A stretch of 64,000 bases of DNA from Thalassotalea sp. Sam97 (GTDB taxonomy: Bacteria > Pseudomonadota > Gammaproteobacteria > Enterobacterales > Alteromonadaceae): positions 3,100,001-3,164,000 of the forward strand of contig NZ_CP166919.1 in assembly GCF_041379765.1 (NCBI RefSeq), read 5' to 3'. Positions 19,542 through 29,222 of this stretch are shown here, piece after piece. Numbering within the stretch: position 1 is the first letter of the stretch; every line of letters starts with the position of its first letter. The notes under the pieces are model-generated. The model searched no databases. It worked only from the letters and a program-made list of their open reading frames with translations, and was not told the origin of the DNA. The position numbers and the translations under genes were made by a program.

Positions 19542-20390
19542 ATGAACACCGTTGATAATATTGAGCAGTTGCGCCAACAAATTAGCGAGTGGCGTCAACA
19601 AGGGTTAACCGTTGGCTTTGTACCAACCATGGGCAACTTACATGCGGGGCACATTTCCTTAGTTGATGAAGCCCACAAACACGCAGATAAAATTGTCGCC
19701 AGTATTTTTGTTAACCCAATGCAGTTTGGCGCTAACGAAGATATTGATAATTACCCTCGTACCTTAGTCGATGATCAGCAAAAGTTGATTGTTGCAGGTT
19801 GTGATTTACTGTTTACCCCAACACCAGCAATTATGTACCCCAAAGGTCTCGAAAATCAGACCTTTGTCGAAGTCCCTGATGTCTCGACAGGTTATTGTGG
19901 GGAATCACGACCTGGACATTTTCGTGGCGTTGCTACCGTTGTTTGCAAGCTGTTTAATTTAGTGCAACCCGATGTCGCTTGCTTTGGTTTGAAAGACTAT
20001 CAGCAAGTGCAAGTTATTCAGACCATGGTAGAAGACCTATCAATGCCGGTAAACATTATTCCGGTTGCAACAATGCGCGAACCTTCCGGTTTAGCCATGA
20101 GCTCCCGCAATGGTTATTTAACGGATGCTGAACGAGCAATTGCGCCGGCGCTACATCAAACCTTAAATTGGTTAGCAGAACAACTGCCTGATAATGCCGA
20201 TTATACCGCTTTATGTGATGCTGCTAGAGCACGCATTGATGCGACAGGTATGAAAACCGATTATATTCACATAGCTCATGCTAGAACGCTTAATGTAGCA
20301 ACTCGTGATGATAAAGAGTTAGTTATTTTAGCGGCGGCTCATTGTGGTAAGGCGCGTCTGATCGACAACCTACAAGTGTCATTAGCTTAA
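19542..20390 (+). CDS. panC: pantothenate synthetase
   Basis: Joins pantoate and beta-alanine using ATP. The 282-aa protein shows VGFVPTMGNLHAGHISLV (HxGH motif), FVNPMQFGANEDIDNYPR and MSSRNGYL in the KMSKS position. Its beta-alanine is probably supplied by the convergent panP; no pyruvoyl-type panD is in the window. Confidence 0.96.
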   Translation: MNTVDNIEQLRQQISEWRQQGLTVGFVPTMGNLHAGHISLVDEAHKHADKIVASIFVNPMQFGANEDIDNYPRTLVDDQQKLIVAGCDLLFTPTPAIMYPKGLENQTFVEVPDVSTGYCGESRPGHFRGVATVVCKLFNLVQPDVACFGLKDYQQVQVIQTMVEDLSMPVNIIPVATMREPSGLAMSSRNGYLTDAERAIAPALHQTLNWLAEQLPDNADYTALCDAARARIDATGMKTDYIHIAHARTLNVATRDDKELVILAAAHCGKARLIDNLQVSLA

Positions 20391-20411
20391 TCGTCATTCG
20401 TTGTTACAGAT

Positions 20412-20450
20412 AAAAAAGGCTTTGCATCTGCAAAGCCTTTTTTTTTTCAA
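20412..20450. terminator. bidirectional terminator between panC and panP
   Basis: A 14-bp stem AAAAAAGGCTTTGC / GCAAAGCCTTTTTT with loop ATCT. T-runs lie downstream on both strands, which suits the convergent genes. Confidence 0.9.
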
Positions 20451-20470
20451 TATCTCAGGATAAAGTATAT

Positions 20471-22102
20471 TTAGCCTATTTTGGCAAATACTTTCGGAAG
20501 GAAGTTTAAACTTTGCGCAGCGATTTGCTGCTGCTCTTCTAATATGTCAGCCAAGATTTGCTCGGTAGTAAGAGGGTTAGCTAGTACAACTCTAAACACT
20601 AACGTCTTGCGGCCATGGTATTTTGCTACTTCGATTTTGGTTCGAGATACAAATGACTTACCATCTTCACGCTGACGCTTTTGAATAAATTTGGTTAATC
20701 TATCGAGCAGACGATTAATCTCTTCGCTTTGTTGCTCTGTTGCCTGTTGTAAAAATGTTTGAACCGCCTGCGGTACATAACGATAGGTTAATAAGCATAA
20801 CTCTGGCTTAGAAATAAGCTCAAAATCGGGATGCTGTTCTATCAAATCAGCAAAGTACTTGGCCTTTTCAATGCTCTGGTTAATCAGCAATTCATAACCT
20901 GGACGTGAGATAATATGCAAGCTGGCGTAAACCATCATCGCCATGCCTGGACGCGAGCCTTCTAAGGTATGTGAGCCTAAATCTTTTGAGCCCTTACGCA
21001 AGATATACTCTGCATGATGCTCAATAGATGCCACAGACGCTGGGTTTTTAAATACCACCAAGCCCGCCCCCATTGGCACATACATTTGTTTATGGGCATC
21101 AATGGTAACAGAGTCGGCCAACTCAACACCTTCAAGTAAATGGCGATATTTGTTTGATAATAAGGTTGCACCGCCCCATGCAGCGTCAACATGAAAGTGA
21201 CAGTTAAACTGCTTGGCAACGGCTGCCATATCAACCAATGGATCGACGTTACCTGTTTCGGTGGTTCCTGCAACGCCGACAATACTCATCACCTTGATAT
21301 TATCATCTTCAAGCTGCTGGCATGTCGCTTTAAGTTGTTCGATGTCCATGCGGTTATTGGCATCGGTTGGTATCGATATTACCGATTCACGACCAATACC
21401 TAAGATATCAGCTGCCTTTTTCAAGCTGTAGTGACCACGCGCCGACACTAAAATCGCAACGCTTTCATAACCATAATGTTTTAATGCTTTATGCAAGCCC
21501 TGCTGAGCGATACCTTTAAAATCACCATCTGCTTTAAGTAAGTTATTGCGTGCCACCCATAACGCAGTAATGTTGGCTACTGTGCCACCAGAGCAAAATG
21601 CACCAAGAGAATGATCAGCGCTGTGCATATACTCTTGGTAAAATGGACTCTGTTGCTGATATACCAGACGGTGTAACATACCCAGCACTTGTCGCTCCAA
21701 TGGCGTAAATGCTTTCGATGTCTCAATTTTAACCAAGTTCTGATTCAAGCCGGTCATCAATTTTGATAATGGCAACAAGAAATAAGGTAATGCTGAGGTC
21801 ATATGACCGATAAAGCTCGGTGATGATGTATGTACAGACTGGGCAATAAGTTTATCGAGCAAATGATGAGTATGATCCGAGACATATTGCGGCTGCTCAG
21901 GTATCGCAGAATCGGCAAAATCTTTCTCTATTTCACTCAACGCTTTTTCGGTAGCAACAATATGATTCGACAAAAAGCCATTCAAGTTTTGCGATATTTC
22001 TCGCTCAATCTTGCTTAGCGTCGAATCTGGCGCCTCAGGTATGGTAAATATCTGATGTAAGGTTTCAGGTGTCGCCTCTGCAACACGTTTTTTGCTTGTC
22101 AT
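20471..22102 (-). CDS. panP: PLP-dependent aspartate 1-decarboxylase, PanP type
   Basis: A 543-aa group II PLP decarboxylase. Seen directly: HVDAAWGG (304-311) and TIDAHKQMYVP, with the Schiff-base lysine at K338. The family proposed as a pyridoxal-dependent replacement of PanD (beta-alanine from aspartate) has this length and is known to cluster with panBC. The convergent position beside panC supports this over glutamate or other amino-acid decarboxylases. About 60 N-terminal residues precede the fold. Substrate is inferred from family and context. Confidence 0.85.
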   Translation of the reverse strand: MTSKKRVAEATPETLHQIFTIPEAPDSTLSKIEREISQNLNGFLSNHIVATEKALSEIEKDFADSAIPEQPQYVSDHTHHLLDKLIAQSVHTSSPSFIGHMTSALPYFLLPLSKLMTGLNQNLVKIETSKAFTPLERQVLGMLHRLVYQQQSPFYQEYMHSADHSLGAFCSGGTVANITALWVARNNLLKADGDFKGIAQQGLHKALKHYGYESVAILVSARGHYSLKKAADILGIGRESVISIPTDANNRMDIEQLKATCQQLEDDNIKVMSIVGVAGTTETGNVDPLVDMAAVAKQFNCHFHVDAAWGGATLLSNKYRHLLEGVELADSVTIDAHKQMYVPMGAGLVVFKNPASVASIEHHAEYILRKGSKDLGSHTLEGSRPGMAMMVYASLHIISRPGYELLINQSIEKAKYFADLIEQHPDFELISKPELCLLTYRYVPQAVQTFLQQATEQQSEEINRLLDRLTKFIQKRQREDGKSFVSRTKIEVAKYHGRKTLVFRVVLANPLTTEQILADILEEQQQIAAQSLNFLPKVFAKIG

Positions 22103-22218
22103 AACGTTTCGAGCAACCTATGTTGCCATTAATTATAATTTTTATAGCGGTGGACTGTAATAAAAATTAAGCTAAATGTCTTCTATCTTTTGCGAAAAAT
22201 CACTAACAACCAACTTTG

Positions 22219-22893
22219 TTAGTTGCTTTCAGCATGCAAATTTATATCTAATCGCCAGCACTTTTGACCACTAGCTTGATACTTTGCCTCAAACGGCGTT
22301 AGTGGTTCGCTATCGTTCACATCGGCAATTAAGCCTTGAAAACCAGCAATTTGGGCTGCAAATAAAAACTCTTGCAAATACAACTGCCAATTACTGCGTA
22401 AATGCAATGATTTACCAACTTTTAGTATATATGGAAAAACCGCACTGCCATGCCAACGACGACCAATATGTTTTGCTTTTGGCCAAGGGTTGGGATACAA
22501 AATATAATGCTGTTCGACTGGCCAGTTGGCTTCCACCACCAAACGATAAAAATCATTGAGATCAGCTCTAAGCAACACAAAGTTGTCCGCTTGCCAATGA
22601 TCTACTACATTACGATTAATGCGATTATCCGATTTATCGACGCCTATCACCAGCGCCTCAGGGTTGCGCTTGGCTAGAATCCGCGTACTTTGCCCAACAC
22701 CGCAGCAGGCATCGAGAATAACCGGCCCTTGGTGCTGTTTGACTAACAAATCAACCTGCTCAAATGCTTCTAGCGTATGAGCGGAAATCGGCTTTTTAAA
22801 CGTGCTCGATAAATGCTTATTGACGATGTCAGCCAAGTTTTCATGAATTCCAGGCTGATTACTTACAATTGCTTTTGAATCACCAAATGACAT
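22219..22893 (-). CDS. TrmB-like SAM-dependent methyltransferase
   Basis: A 224-aa Rossmann methyltransferase with SAM motif I ILDACCGVGQST and a TrmB-type segment YILYPNPWPKAKHIGRR. It resembles tRNA (guanine46-N7) methyltransferase, but standard TrmB has a D-P-W-x-K-x-R-H pattern and is somewhat longer, so this may be a paralogue with another RNA substrate. It overlaps the preceding permease by 1 bp (TAATG) and is the third gene of an ABC exporter operon. Confidence 0.65.
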   Translation of the reverse strand: MSFGDSKAIVSNQPGIHENLADIVNKHLSSTFKKPISAHTLEAFEQVDLLVKQHQGPVILDACCGVGQSTRILAKRNPEALVIGVDKSDNRINRNVVDHWQADNFVLLRADLNDFYRLVVEANWPVEQHYILYPNPWPKAKHIGRRWHGSAVFPYILKVGKSLHLRSNWQLYLQEFLFAAQIAGFQGLIADVNDSEPLTPFEAKYQASGQKCWRLDINLHAESN

Positions 22894-23666
22894 TAGCTAC
22901 GAAGTCCTATGCCTTTAGAAATTAATAACATGGCGGCGGTAAATAGCACCACTAAAAAGCCAGTGATGATGGTAAATGACATCATTAAGCTAACATCACT
23001 CACGCCTAAGAAACCGTAACGAAACGCATTTACCATGTATACGATTGGGTTGAGTTGTGATACACCCTGCCAAAAATCAGGTAATAAACTAATAGAATAG
23101 AACACACCACCAAGATAGGTTAATGGTGTTAACACAAATGTCGGGATTATCGATATATCATCAAAACTACCGGCAAACACCGCATTAATTAAGCCACCTA
23201 GCGCAAATACCGCTGAGGTTAGCATGACGGTTATGATGACCACACCAAGGTTATGTATTTGTAAGTCGACAAATAATAATGCGATACAAGTAACAATAAG
23301 GCCGACAAGGATACCTCGACACATACCGCCGCCCACGTAACCTGCGACGATAACCCAATTGGGGACCGGTGCTACCAGCATTTCTTCCACATTACGTTGG
23401 AACTTAGCACTAAAAAATGAGGATGCAACATTAGAATACGAATTGGTGATCACCGACATCATAATCAAGCCCGGTACGATAAACGACATATAATCAAAAC
23501 CGCCCATTTCACCAATACGCGAACCGATAAGTGAACCAAAGATAACAAAATATAAGCTAATGGTAATCGCTGGAGGTACTAGAGTTTGTATCCAAATACG
23601 CATAAAGCGATGCACTTCTTTATGTAAAATACTGCTTAGTGCAATGCGATAATTAAACTTCACCAT
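22893..23666 (-). CDS. yadH: ABC-2 type transporter permease, YadH-like
   Basis: A 257-aa inner-membrane protein with six hydrophobic segments and the ABC-2 signature (LTPLTYLGGVFYSISLLP, ending NPIVYMVNAFRYGFLG). It pairs with the ATPase encoded 1 bp upstream. The YadGH substrate is not established. Its stop overlaps the start of the TrmB-like gene. Confidence 0.88.
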   Translation of the reverse strand: MVKFNYRIALSSILHKEVHRFMRIWIQTLVPPAITISLYFVIFGSLIGSRIGEMGGFDYMSFIVPGLIMMSVITNSYSNVASSFFSAKFQRNVEEMLVAPVPNWVIVAGYVGGGMCRGILVGLIVTCIALLFVDLQIHNLGVVIITVMLTSAVFALGGLINAVFAGSFDDISIIPTFVLTPLTYLGGVFYSISLLPDFWQGVSQLNPIVYMVNAFRYGFLGVSDVSLMMSFTIITGFLVVLFTAAMLLISKGIGLRS

Positions 23667-23667
23667 A

Positions 23668-24591
23668 TTATTTGCTCTCCGGCTTATTCTTCACTAAATT
23701 CACAAACAATTCTTCTAAACGATTAGATTTGTTGCGCATACTTTTCACTTCTATGGCTAAGTCCGACAACTGCGCAAAGACATCGTTTATCGACTGAGAT
23801 TTATCAACATCAATTTCTAATGTGGTTTCATCAACGAGGTGACAATTATAGCCCTGCAGCGTTGGCGCTTGTGTAACAGGCTCGATATCGAACACAAAGG
23901 TTTCCATATGTAAGGTCGCCAATAAACGTTTCATACTGGTATTTTCAACAATACGTCCAGAATCAATAATGGCGATATTACGGCACAGCATTTCCGCTTC
24001 TTCAAGATAATGTGTGGTCAGAATTATGGTGATACCTTGCTGATTAAGCTCACGCAGGTAATCCCACATATGACGGCGTAGTTCAATATCAACCCCCGCC
24101 GTTGGTTCATCAAGAATTAAAACTTTAGGCTCATGCATCAATGCTCTGGCTATCATTAAGCGACGCTTCATGCCGCCCGACAAATTGCGCGACGGGTTAT
24201 CTCGTTTATCCCATAGATCGAGCTGCTTTAAATACTTTTCGGCACGCTCAAAGGCAACCTTGCGTGGTACACCGTAATAACCTGCTTGATTGACAAGGAT
24301 CTTAATTGGTGCTTCAAATTGGTTAAAGTTAAACTCCTGCGGAACTAAACCTAGATAACTTTTTGCTGCATCGAGGTCATGATCAATATCATGGCCAAAT
24401 ACCGAAACTTTGCCGGCAGTCTTATTCACAAGTGAAGTGATTACACCGATAGTTGTCGATTTACCCGCACCATTTGGTCCTAGTAGAGCAAAAAAATCGC
24501 CTTCCATAACTTCCAGATCTAGCCCTTTTACCGCCTCGAAGCCGCCTTTATAGACTTTTCGTAAACCGGTAATCTGCAACGCTGGTTTCAT
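23668..24591 (-). CDS. yadG: ABC transporter ATP-binding protein, YadG-like
   Basis: A 307-aa ATPase with Walker A GPNGAGKST, signature LSGGMKRRL, Walker B VLILDEPTAGVD and switch TTHYLEE. The C terminus (about 80 aa) is the accessory region seen in YadG-type exporters. It is the first gene of a three-gene minus-strand operon with yadH and the TrmB-like gene. The 71-bp gap to the divergent Gre-like gene holds its promoter. Confidence 0.9.
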   Translation of the reverse strand: MKPALQITGLRKVYKGGFEAVKGLDLEVMEGDFFALLGPNGAGKSTTIGVITSLVNKTAGKVSVFGHDIDHDLDAAKSYLGLVPQEFNFNQFEAPIKILVNQAGYYGVPRKVAFERAEKYLKQLDLWDKRDNPSRNLSGGMKRRLMIARALMHEPKVLILDEPTAGVDIELRRHMWDYLRELNQQGITIILTTHYLEEAEMLCRNIAIIDSGRIVENTSMKRLLATLHMETFVFDIEPVTQAPTLQGYNCHLVDETTLEIDVDKSQSINDVFAQLSDLAIEVKSMRNKSNRLEELFVNLVKNKPESK

Positions 24592-24662
24592 ATTTTTATC
24601 CTCTTTTTATCATCTCTTGCTACTATAGGCGAAAGCCATTCGCTAAATATTTCATAGGGCCC

Positions 24663-25151
24663 ATGCTGAACGACAAAACCATCATTCTTGACGCCATCAT
24701 TGAGCAACTGCACTCCGAGCTAAACACCGCCATCAGCAGTGCTGATTCCGCTCGACTAGCAGCTACTGATGAGCAAAGTGTCGCTGAAACTCAATACGAT
24801 ACGTTAGGCATCGAAGCATCGTACCTTGCTCACGGTCAAAGTGAACGAGCGGCCGCGTTAATCAATGACATCAATCTCTACAAAAAGCTCAAGTCACGTT
24901 GCCAGCAACCACTGACTGAAATTACCATCGGCGCCCTAGTTGAGATAACAGGCGAACAAGCAAATCAGCAAAGGCACTATTTTATTGGACCAAGCAGTGG
25001 TGGCATAAAAGTCTGTGTCGACTCATTGACGATCACCGTGATCAGCAGTGAGGCACCACTTGCTCAAGAACTGTTACAACGCCAACTCGATGACGAAATT
25101 GTCTGGCCACCAAAGTCAAATAGCTATTGGCTCATTAGCCAAATAAGCTAA
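24663..25151 (+). CDS. GreA/GreB-like transcription factor
   Basis: A 162-aa protein with a helical N-terminal hairpin (residues about 5-80) and a C-terminal FKBP-like Gre domain (IGALVEIT...QRHYFIGPSSGG). The hairpin segment ATDEQSVAETQYDTLG resembles the acidic tip region of GreA (AEY-like Glu and Tyr retained). It would act in the RNA polymerase secondary channel, the site DksA also uses. It is clearly not the standard GreA or GreB, so a rewired or competing factor is possible. Confidence 0.65.
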   Translation: MLNDKTIILDAIIEQLHSELNTAISSADSARLAATDEQSVAETQYDTLGIEASYLAHGQSERAAALINDINLYKKLKSRCQQPLTEITIGALVEITGEQANQQRHYFIGPSSGGIKVCVDSLTITVISSEAPLAQELLQRQLDDEIVWPPKSNSYWLISQIS

Positions 25152-25184
25152 ATGTTCAATAATGACCAGCTCACCCTAATAGAG

Positions 25185-26546
25185 TTAACTCAGCAGCGCT
25201 TTAACCTTATTCATGTCGACCAGCTTATCATCAACCTTTAAGTAGGCAACCGAGTCACTGTAGACGATGGTAGACTCAAGAACACCCGGTAAATTAGCGA
25301 GTTTTTCAGCAAGCAACTGAGCATGGCTCTCATCGTTAAACTCAACTTTGTAACTTAAGCTTTTAGAACGAGCAATTGGCATCATGCCAAGTGCCAATAA
25401 ATACCATAGTGCTAACATCCCTGCGCTCATCAAGAAAACATTAGCATCGCCATAACGTGATGAAATAAATCCACCTAGCGCACCACCAGCAAACGCACCT
25501 AAAAACTGACAAGTGGAAAATATCCCCATCGCCGAGCCCTTTTGCCCAGCAGGAGCGATACGCGATAAGTTGGCTGGCATGGTCGCTTCGAGAAAATTAA
25601 AGGCAACAAAAAACAATACGACCATCGCTACGATTAGTGTGAAACTGTCATGTTGCTGCCACAACGTTAATAACGTCAGCATCATTAACAAGATCGCACC
25701 ACAAAAAACTAACTTTTCTTTGCCAGCCTTAATCGACCAAATCATTACCGGCACCATTAATACAAACGATACAAGCAATGCAGGTAAGTATAATTGCCAA
25801 TGATCAGCAATGACAAAACCACTTGCCACTAACTTTAATGGCAAAATAACAAACATTGCTGTTAATGCCATATGCAGTACAAACACACCGATGTTAAGAC
25901 GTAATAGCTGCTTATCGGCCAACATCTGCCCTAACGATGTAGGACTAGCCAGCAAGTCACCTTTAGGTGCGGTGGTTAACGCTTTCGGAACAACGAACAG
26001 CACCAGTAACATACCAACAATTGCAAACAATGCCGTTAAATAAAACACCCCAGATAAGCCATAGGAGTCGGCAACTATCGGCCCTAACACCATAGCTAAC
26101 GCAAATGACATACCGATAAACATCCCGATAGTAGCCATCACCTTAGGGCGCTGCTCTTCACGTGACAAATCGGCAGCTAAAGCTAGCGTAGCACTGGCAA
26201 TCGCGCCCATGCCTTGCAACGCGCGACCAATAACCACACCGTAAATTGTGTCTGATTGTGCAGCGACGATACTACCAAGACAAAATACCACGAGGCCAGC
26301 GACTATAACCGGTTTACGGCCGAACTTATCCGACAACATCCCCATAGGGATCTGCAATAACGCTTGAGTAAACCCGTAAGCACCAATAGCAAGACCTATC
26401 CACAACGGACTATAGCCTTGCAACTCAACTCCATAAATGGCAAAAATTGGCAAAATCATAAACAAGCCAATCATGCGCATACCAAACACAGTAGCCAGTG
26501 ACAGCGATGCTTTCTTTTCAATGCTATTTAAAGCGGTATCATTCAT
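25185..26546 (-). CDS. yajR: MFS transporter with C-terminal YAM domain, YajR-like
   Basis: A 453-aa protein, close to E. coli YajR in length and sequence. It has twelve membrane segments, the MFS loop motif GMLSDKFGRKPVI between helices 2 and 3, and motif B GRALQGMGAIA. A small ferredoxin-like YAM domain follows at about 388-453 (VEFNDESHAQLLAEKLANLP). YajR is a proton-driven exporter of unknown physiological substrate. Its stop faces that of the Gre-like gene, 33 bp away. Confidence 0.88.
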   Translation of the reverse strand: MNDTALNSIEKKASLSLATVFGMRMIGLFMILPIFAIYGVELQGYSPLWIGLAIGAYGFTQALLQIPMGMLSDKFGRKPVIVAGLVVFCLGSIVAAQSDTIYGVVIGRALQGMGAIASATLALAADLSREEQRPKVMATIGMFIGMSFALAMVLGPIVADSYGLSGVFYLTALFAIVGMLLVLFVVPKALTTAPKGDLLASPTSLGQMLADKQLLRLNIGVFVLHMALTAMFVILPLKLVASGFVIADHWQLYLPALLVSFVLMVPVMIWSIKAGKEKLVFCGAILLMMLTLLTLWQQHDSFTLIVAMVVLFFVAFNFLEATMPANLSRIAPAGQKGSAMGIFSTCQFLGAFAGGALGGFISSRYGDANVFLMSAGMLALWYLLALGMMPIARSKSLSYKVEFNDESHAQLLAEKLANLPGVLESTIVYSDSVAYLKVDDKLVDMNKVKALLS

Positions 26547-26628
26547 TACAGCAATTCGTTATTGATAAAAACTTAAGAGCTAAAATTTTACCATATCCAT
26601 TAATACAAAATAAGATAGGCTGGGACCA

Positions 26629-27021
26629 TTAAGTTAATAAGTGTTGCTCTAGTTGCTGTTTTATGACTTCAGGGATAGGACAACTTTTCTGGGTGTGGTA
26701 ATCAAAATTCACCATCACCGCGGTGCCTTCGGCGCAGAGCGTATCACGCTGCCATGCTTGATGATGGACAACAAAGGAGGAGCGACCTATCGATGCTATC
26801 GCCGTCTTTATCTCGATATGATGACCATAGTAGAGCTGAGCTAAAAAATTAACTTCAATCTTTGCGAGTATCAAAGGCCAGTTCAGTAAATCTAAATCAG
26901 GTGTAAAAATACGGAAAATGGGTTCACGGGCGTTTTCAAACCAAACAGGTAATTTACTGTTATTAATATGCCCTAAGGCATCGGTATCGTTAAAGCCTGG
27001 GGTCAAAGAATAATGGAACAT
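26629..27021 (-). CDS. acyl-CoA thioesterase, 4HBT (YbgC-like) family
   Basis: A 130-aa hot-dog-fold protein. The N-terminal FNDTDALGHINNSKLPVWFENARE contains the catalytic Asp of the 4-hydroxybenzoyl-CoA thioesterase signature (D-x-x-G-H-x-N-N). Substrate unknown; such enzymes cleave acyl-CoA or acyl-ACP. Divergent from the 2OG oxygenase gene with an 82-bp gap. Confidence 0.82.
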   Translation of the reverse strand: MFHYSLTPGFNDTDALGHINNSKLPVWFENAREPIFRIFTPDLDLLNWPLILAKIEVNFLAQLYYGHHIEIKTAIASIGRSSFVVHHQAWQRDTLCAEGTAVMVNFDYHTQKSCPIPEVIKQQLEQHLLT

Positions 27022-27103
27022 AGAAACACTACCAATTTGTAAAAAAAATGCTTAATCTAGGTGCCAATTTATTCATTTACCCCGAGATTAGCAAATAATA
27101 ATA

Positions 27104-27799
27104 ATGACAGATTTTATCGAAGTTTATGAAAATGCCCTCAGCCCCGAGTTTTGTCAGGACTTAATCAAGCAAATAAATGCCAGCCCACACAAAGTAGCGG
27201 GCACTACTGGCGGTGGCGTCGACCGTAATAAGAAAATCAGCGACGACATTTATTTAAATGAGCATAAAGAATTCCACCCGGCATTACGCACTGTCTGGAA
27301 CGCAACCAGTGAAGCCATTGCCGATTATGTAAGCAAATATTACTTTAGCCTGATAAGTGGTATTAGCCTGACCTTAAAGCATCCTGTTACGGGTGAACCA
27401 ACGTTATTAACCGCGGAAAATTTTGATGAGGTTGGCCGCCCTAACGCCAAACACTTATTACATTATTTATACCGCATTGCACCACTCAACGCGCAAAAAT
27501 ATGACAAAGGCATAGGCAACTACAGTTACTGGCACTCTGAGATTTACCCGCAACTAAACGGTAATGAGCCATTACATCGCGTGTTACTGTTTCTCATTTA
27601 CCTTAATGATGTTGAAGAAGGTGGCGAAACCGACTTTTACTACCAACAAAAAAGCATTAAACCCAAAGCGGGTAGCATTGTTGTAGCGCCATGTGGATTT
27701 ACCCATACCCACCGTGGCAATGTGCCTAAATCAAACGATAAGTACGTACTCACTTCGTGGGTCATGTTTAATCGAGCTGAACAAATTTATACCGGCTAA
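27104..27799 (+). CDS. 2-oxoglutarate/Fe(II)-dependent oxygenase family protein
   Basis: A 231-aa protein of the prolyl-4-hydroxylase-like double-stranded beta-helix family. Seen: YSYWHSEIYP, LIYLNDVEEGGETDFYY, KPKAGSIVVAPCGFTHTHRGNVP. The metal-binding triad would be H-x-E...H rather than the usual H-x-D...H, with an Arg after the distal His region for 2-oxoglutarate. Substrate is unknown. A perfect palindromic terminator follows. Confidence 0.75.
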   Translation: MTDFIEVYENALSPEFCQDLIKQINASPHKVAGTTGGGVDRNKKISDDIYLNEHKEFHPALRTVWNATSEAIADYVSKYYFSLISGISLTLKHPVTGEPTLLTAENFDEVGRPNAKHLLHYLYRIAPLNAQKYDKGIGNYSYWHSEIYPQLNGNEPLHRVLLFLIYLNDVEEGGETDFYYQQKSIKPKAGSIVVAPCGFTHTHRGNVPKSNDKYVLTSWVMFNRAEQIYTG

Positions 27800-27827
27800 C
27801 TGCCACCGTTTAACATAATGTATAAAT

Positions 27828-27857
27828 AATAAAGGCCAACATATGTTGGCCTTTATT
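27828..27857. terminator. bidirectional terminator between 2OG oxygenase and pssA
   Basis: A 30-bp perfect palindrome centred on AACATATGTT with stem AATAAAGGCCAACAT, serving two convergent genes. Confidence 0.8.
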
Positions 27858-27878
27858 AATTGATGGTTTTGGAAGCAT

Positions 27879-29222
27879 CTACAAGAATCGCTTTAATATA
27901 CGATCAAATTGCGTGAATTTAATCTTACGCAATAATTCTTTTGGCTTAGTTGGATAATCCGCTAATCGTTCTAATTGATCAACCGACTCGAGTCGTGTGG
28001 TATTAGCTAAGATAAGGTCTCGTTCTTTATGCCATTGCGGTATTAACTGTTGCTTTTCATCACTAACCAACAAGCCATTTTCTAGATCTAGACTCCATGC
28101 TCTAGGGTTTAAGTTACTGCCTGTAATCAGGTGGAACTTATCGTCAGCAACAACACCTTTAAGGTGATAGCTATTATCGCCATCTTTCCACAGGTGAACA
28201 TTCAATAAACCTCTATCTATATAGCCCTTATACTTCTTAACAAAGCTACGCAATAGCCTCTCATAGATATAAGGTACTATGCCTATAGTCGAAAATTGCT
28301 CTGGTTCAGCAATATAGAAGTCATTGGCCGTCTTGTCGCCAACCACTATAGTGACCTTAACGCCACGACGTAACGCTTTACGCAAATCAGATAGCAACGC
28401 TTTAGGTAAGTTAAAGTAAGGCGTAAAGATCAGTAGATCTTCGCTTGCGGCACGAAACACACTGCGAGCGGTAGCATTTAGCTTATTGGCTCGAGGACCT
28501 AAACCGACAAGCGGGGTAACACTCAAATCCGTATCAATAGTACTTGTCGTACTGACTTTATAATTAGCTCGCCCTAAGGACACCTTGAGCTTCTTAACCA
28601 AGCTTTTAAGCGACTTCTTGCCTGGTACATTAGCAACATTCAACTGAGGTGCCAACTCACTATCGATAAATTGCTGACGCATAAAGTTTACAAAACTGTC
28701 CGCAAGCTCAGTACTGCGAAATACGTGGTATCGATCACAGCGATATTTATCACTATAGTGTAAATAAACATTGTTGATACTCGCACCGGTAAACAGCAAA
28801 GTATCGTCAATAACAAAACCTTTTAAATGCAATACACCTAAAAATTCACGTTGCTTTACCGGCACGCCATAGATGTTGATGTCGTGTTCGTATTTCGCCG
28901 CCATATCGAGATAAAGCTGACGATTGCCCAATGATTCAGCTTCACCAATTAGGCCCCGCTGAGCACGATGAAAATCGACAAAGATATTTACATCTAAGTC
29001 AGGGTTTTGCTGCTTTGCCTCATAAATCGCCTGTAAAACCATTCGTCCTGCTTCATCATCTTGTACGTACAAAGCAGTAATATAAATGCGCGACTTGGCT
29101 TTGCTTATGAGCTCAAGCAAGGTAGAGAAATATTGTTTGGCCGAGTATAAATATTCAACCTGTTCTAAATGCAAAGGTATTGTATCTTTAACTGACACGC
29201 CTTTGTGCTGCGAAAATATCAT
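27879..29222 (-). CDS. pssA: CDP-diacylglycerol-serine O-phosphatidyltransferase
   Basis: Makes phosphatidylserine, precursor of phosphatidylethanolamine. The 447-aa protein aligns along its length with E. coli PssA (PLD superfamily). The HKD motifs are HLKGFVIDD (His132, Lys134) and HLKGVVADD (His353, Lys355), with GASINNVYLH and SNLNPRAWSLDLENG after them. No membrane segments, as expected for the peripheral PLD-type enzyme. Confidence 0.95.
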   Translation of the reverse strand: MIFSQHKGVSVKDTIPLHLEQVEYLYSAKQYFSTLLELISKAKSRIYITALYVQDDEAGRMVLQAIYEAKQQNPDLDVNIFVDFHRAQRGLIGEAESLGNRQLYLDMAAKYEHDINIYGVPVKQREFLGVLHLKGFVIDDTLLFTGASINNVYLHYSDKYRCDRYHVFRSTELADSFVNFMRQQFIDSELAPQLNVANVPGKKSLKSLVKKLKVSLGRANYKVSTTSTIDTDLSVTPLVGLGPRANKLNATARSVFRAASEDLLIFTPYFNLPKALLSDLRKALRRGVKVTIVVGDKTANDFYIAEPEQFSTIGIVPYIYERLLRSFVKKYKGYIDRGLLNVHLWKDGDNSYHLKGVVADDKFHLITGSNLNPRAWSLDLENGLLVSDEKQQLIPQWHKERDLILANTTRLESVDQLERLADYPTKPKELLRKIKFTQFDRILKRFL

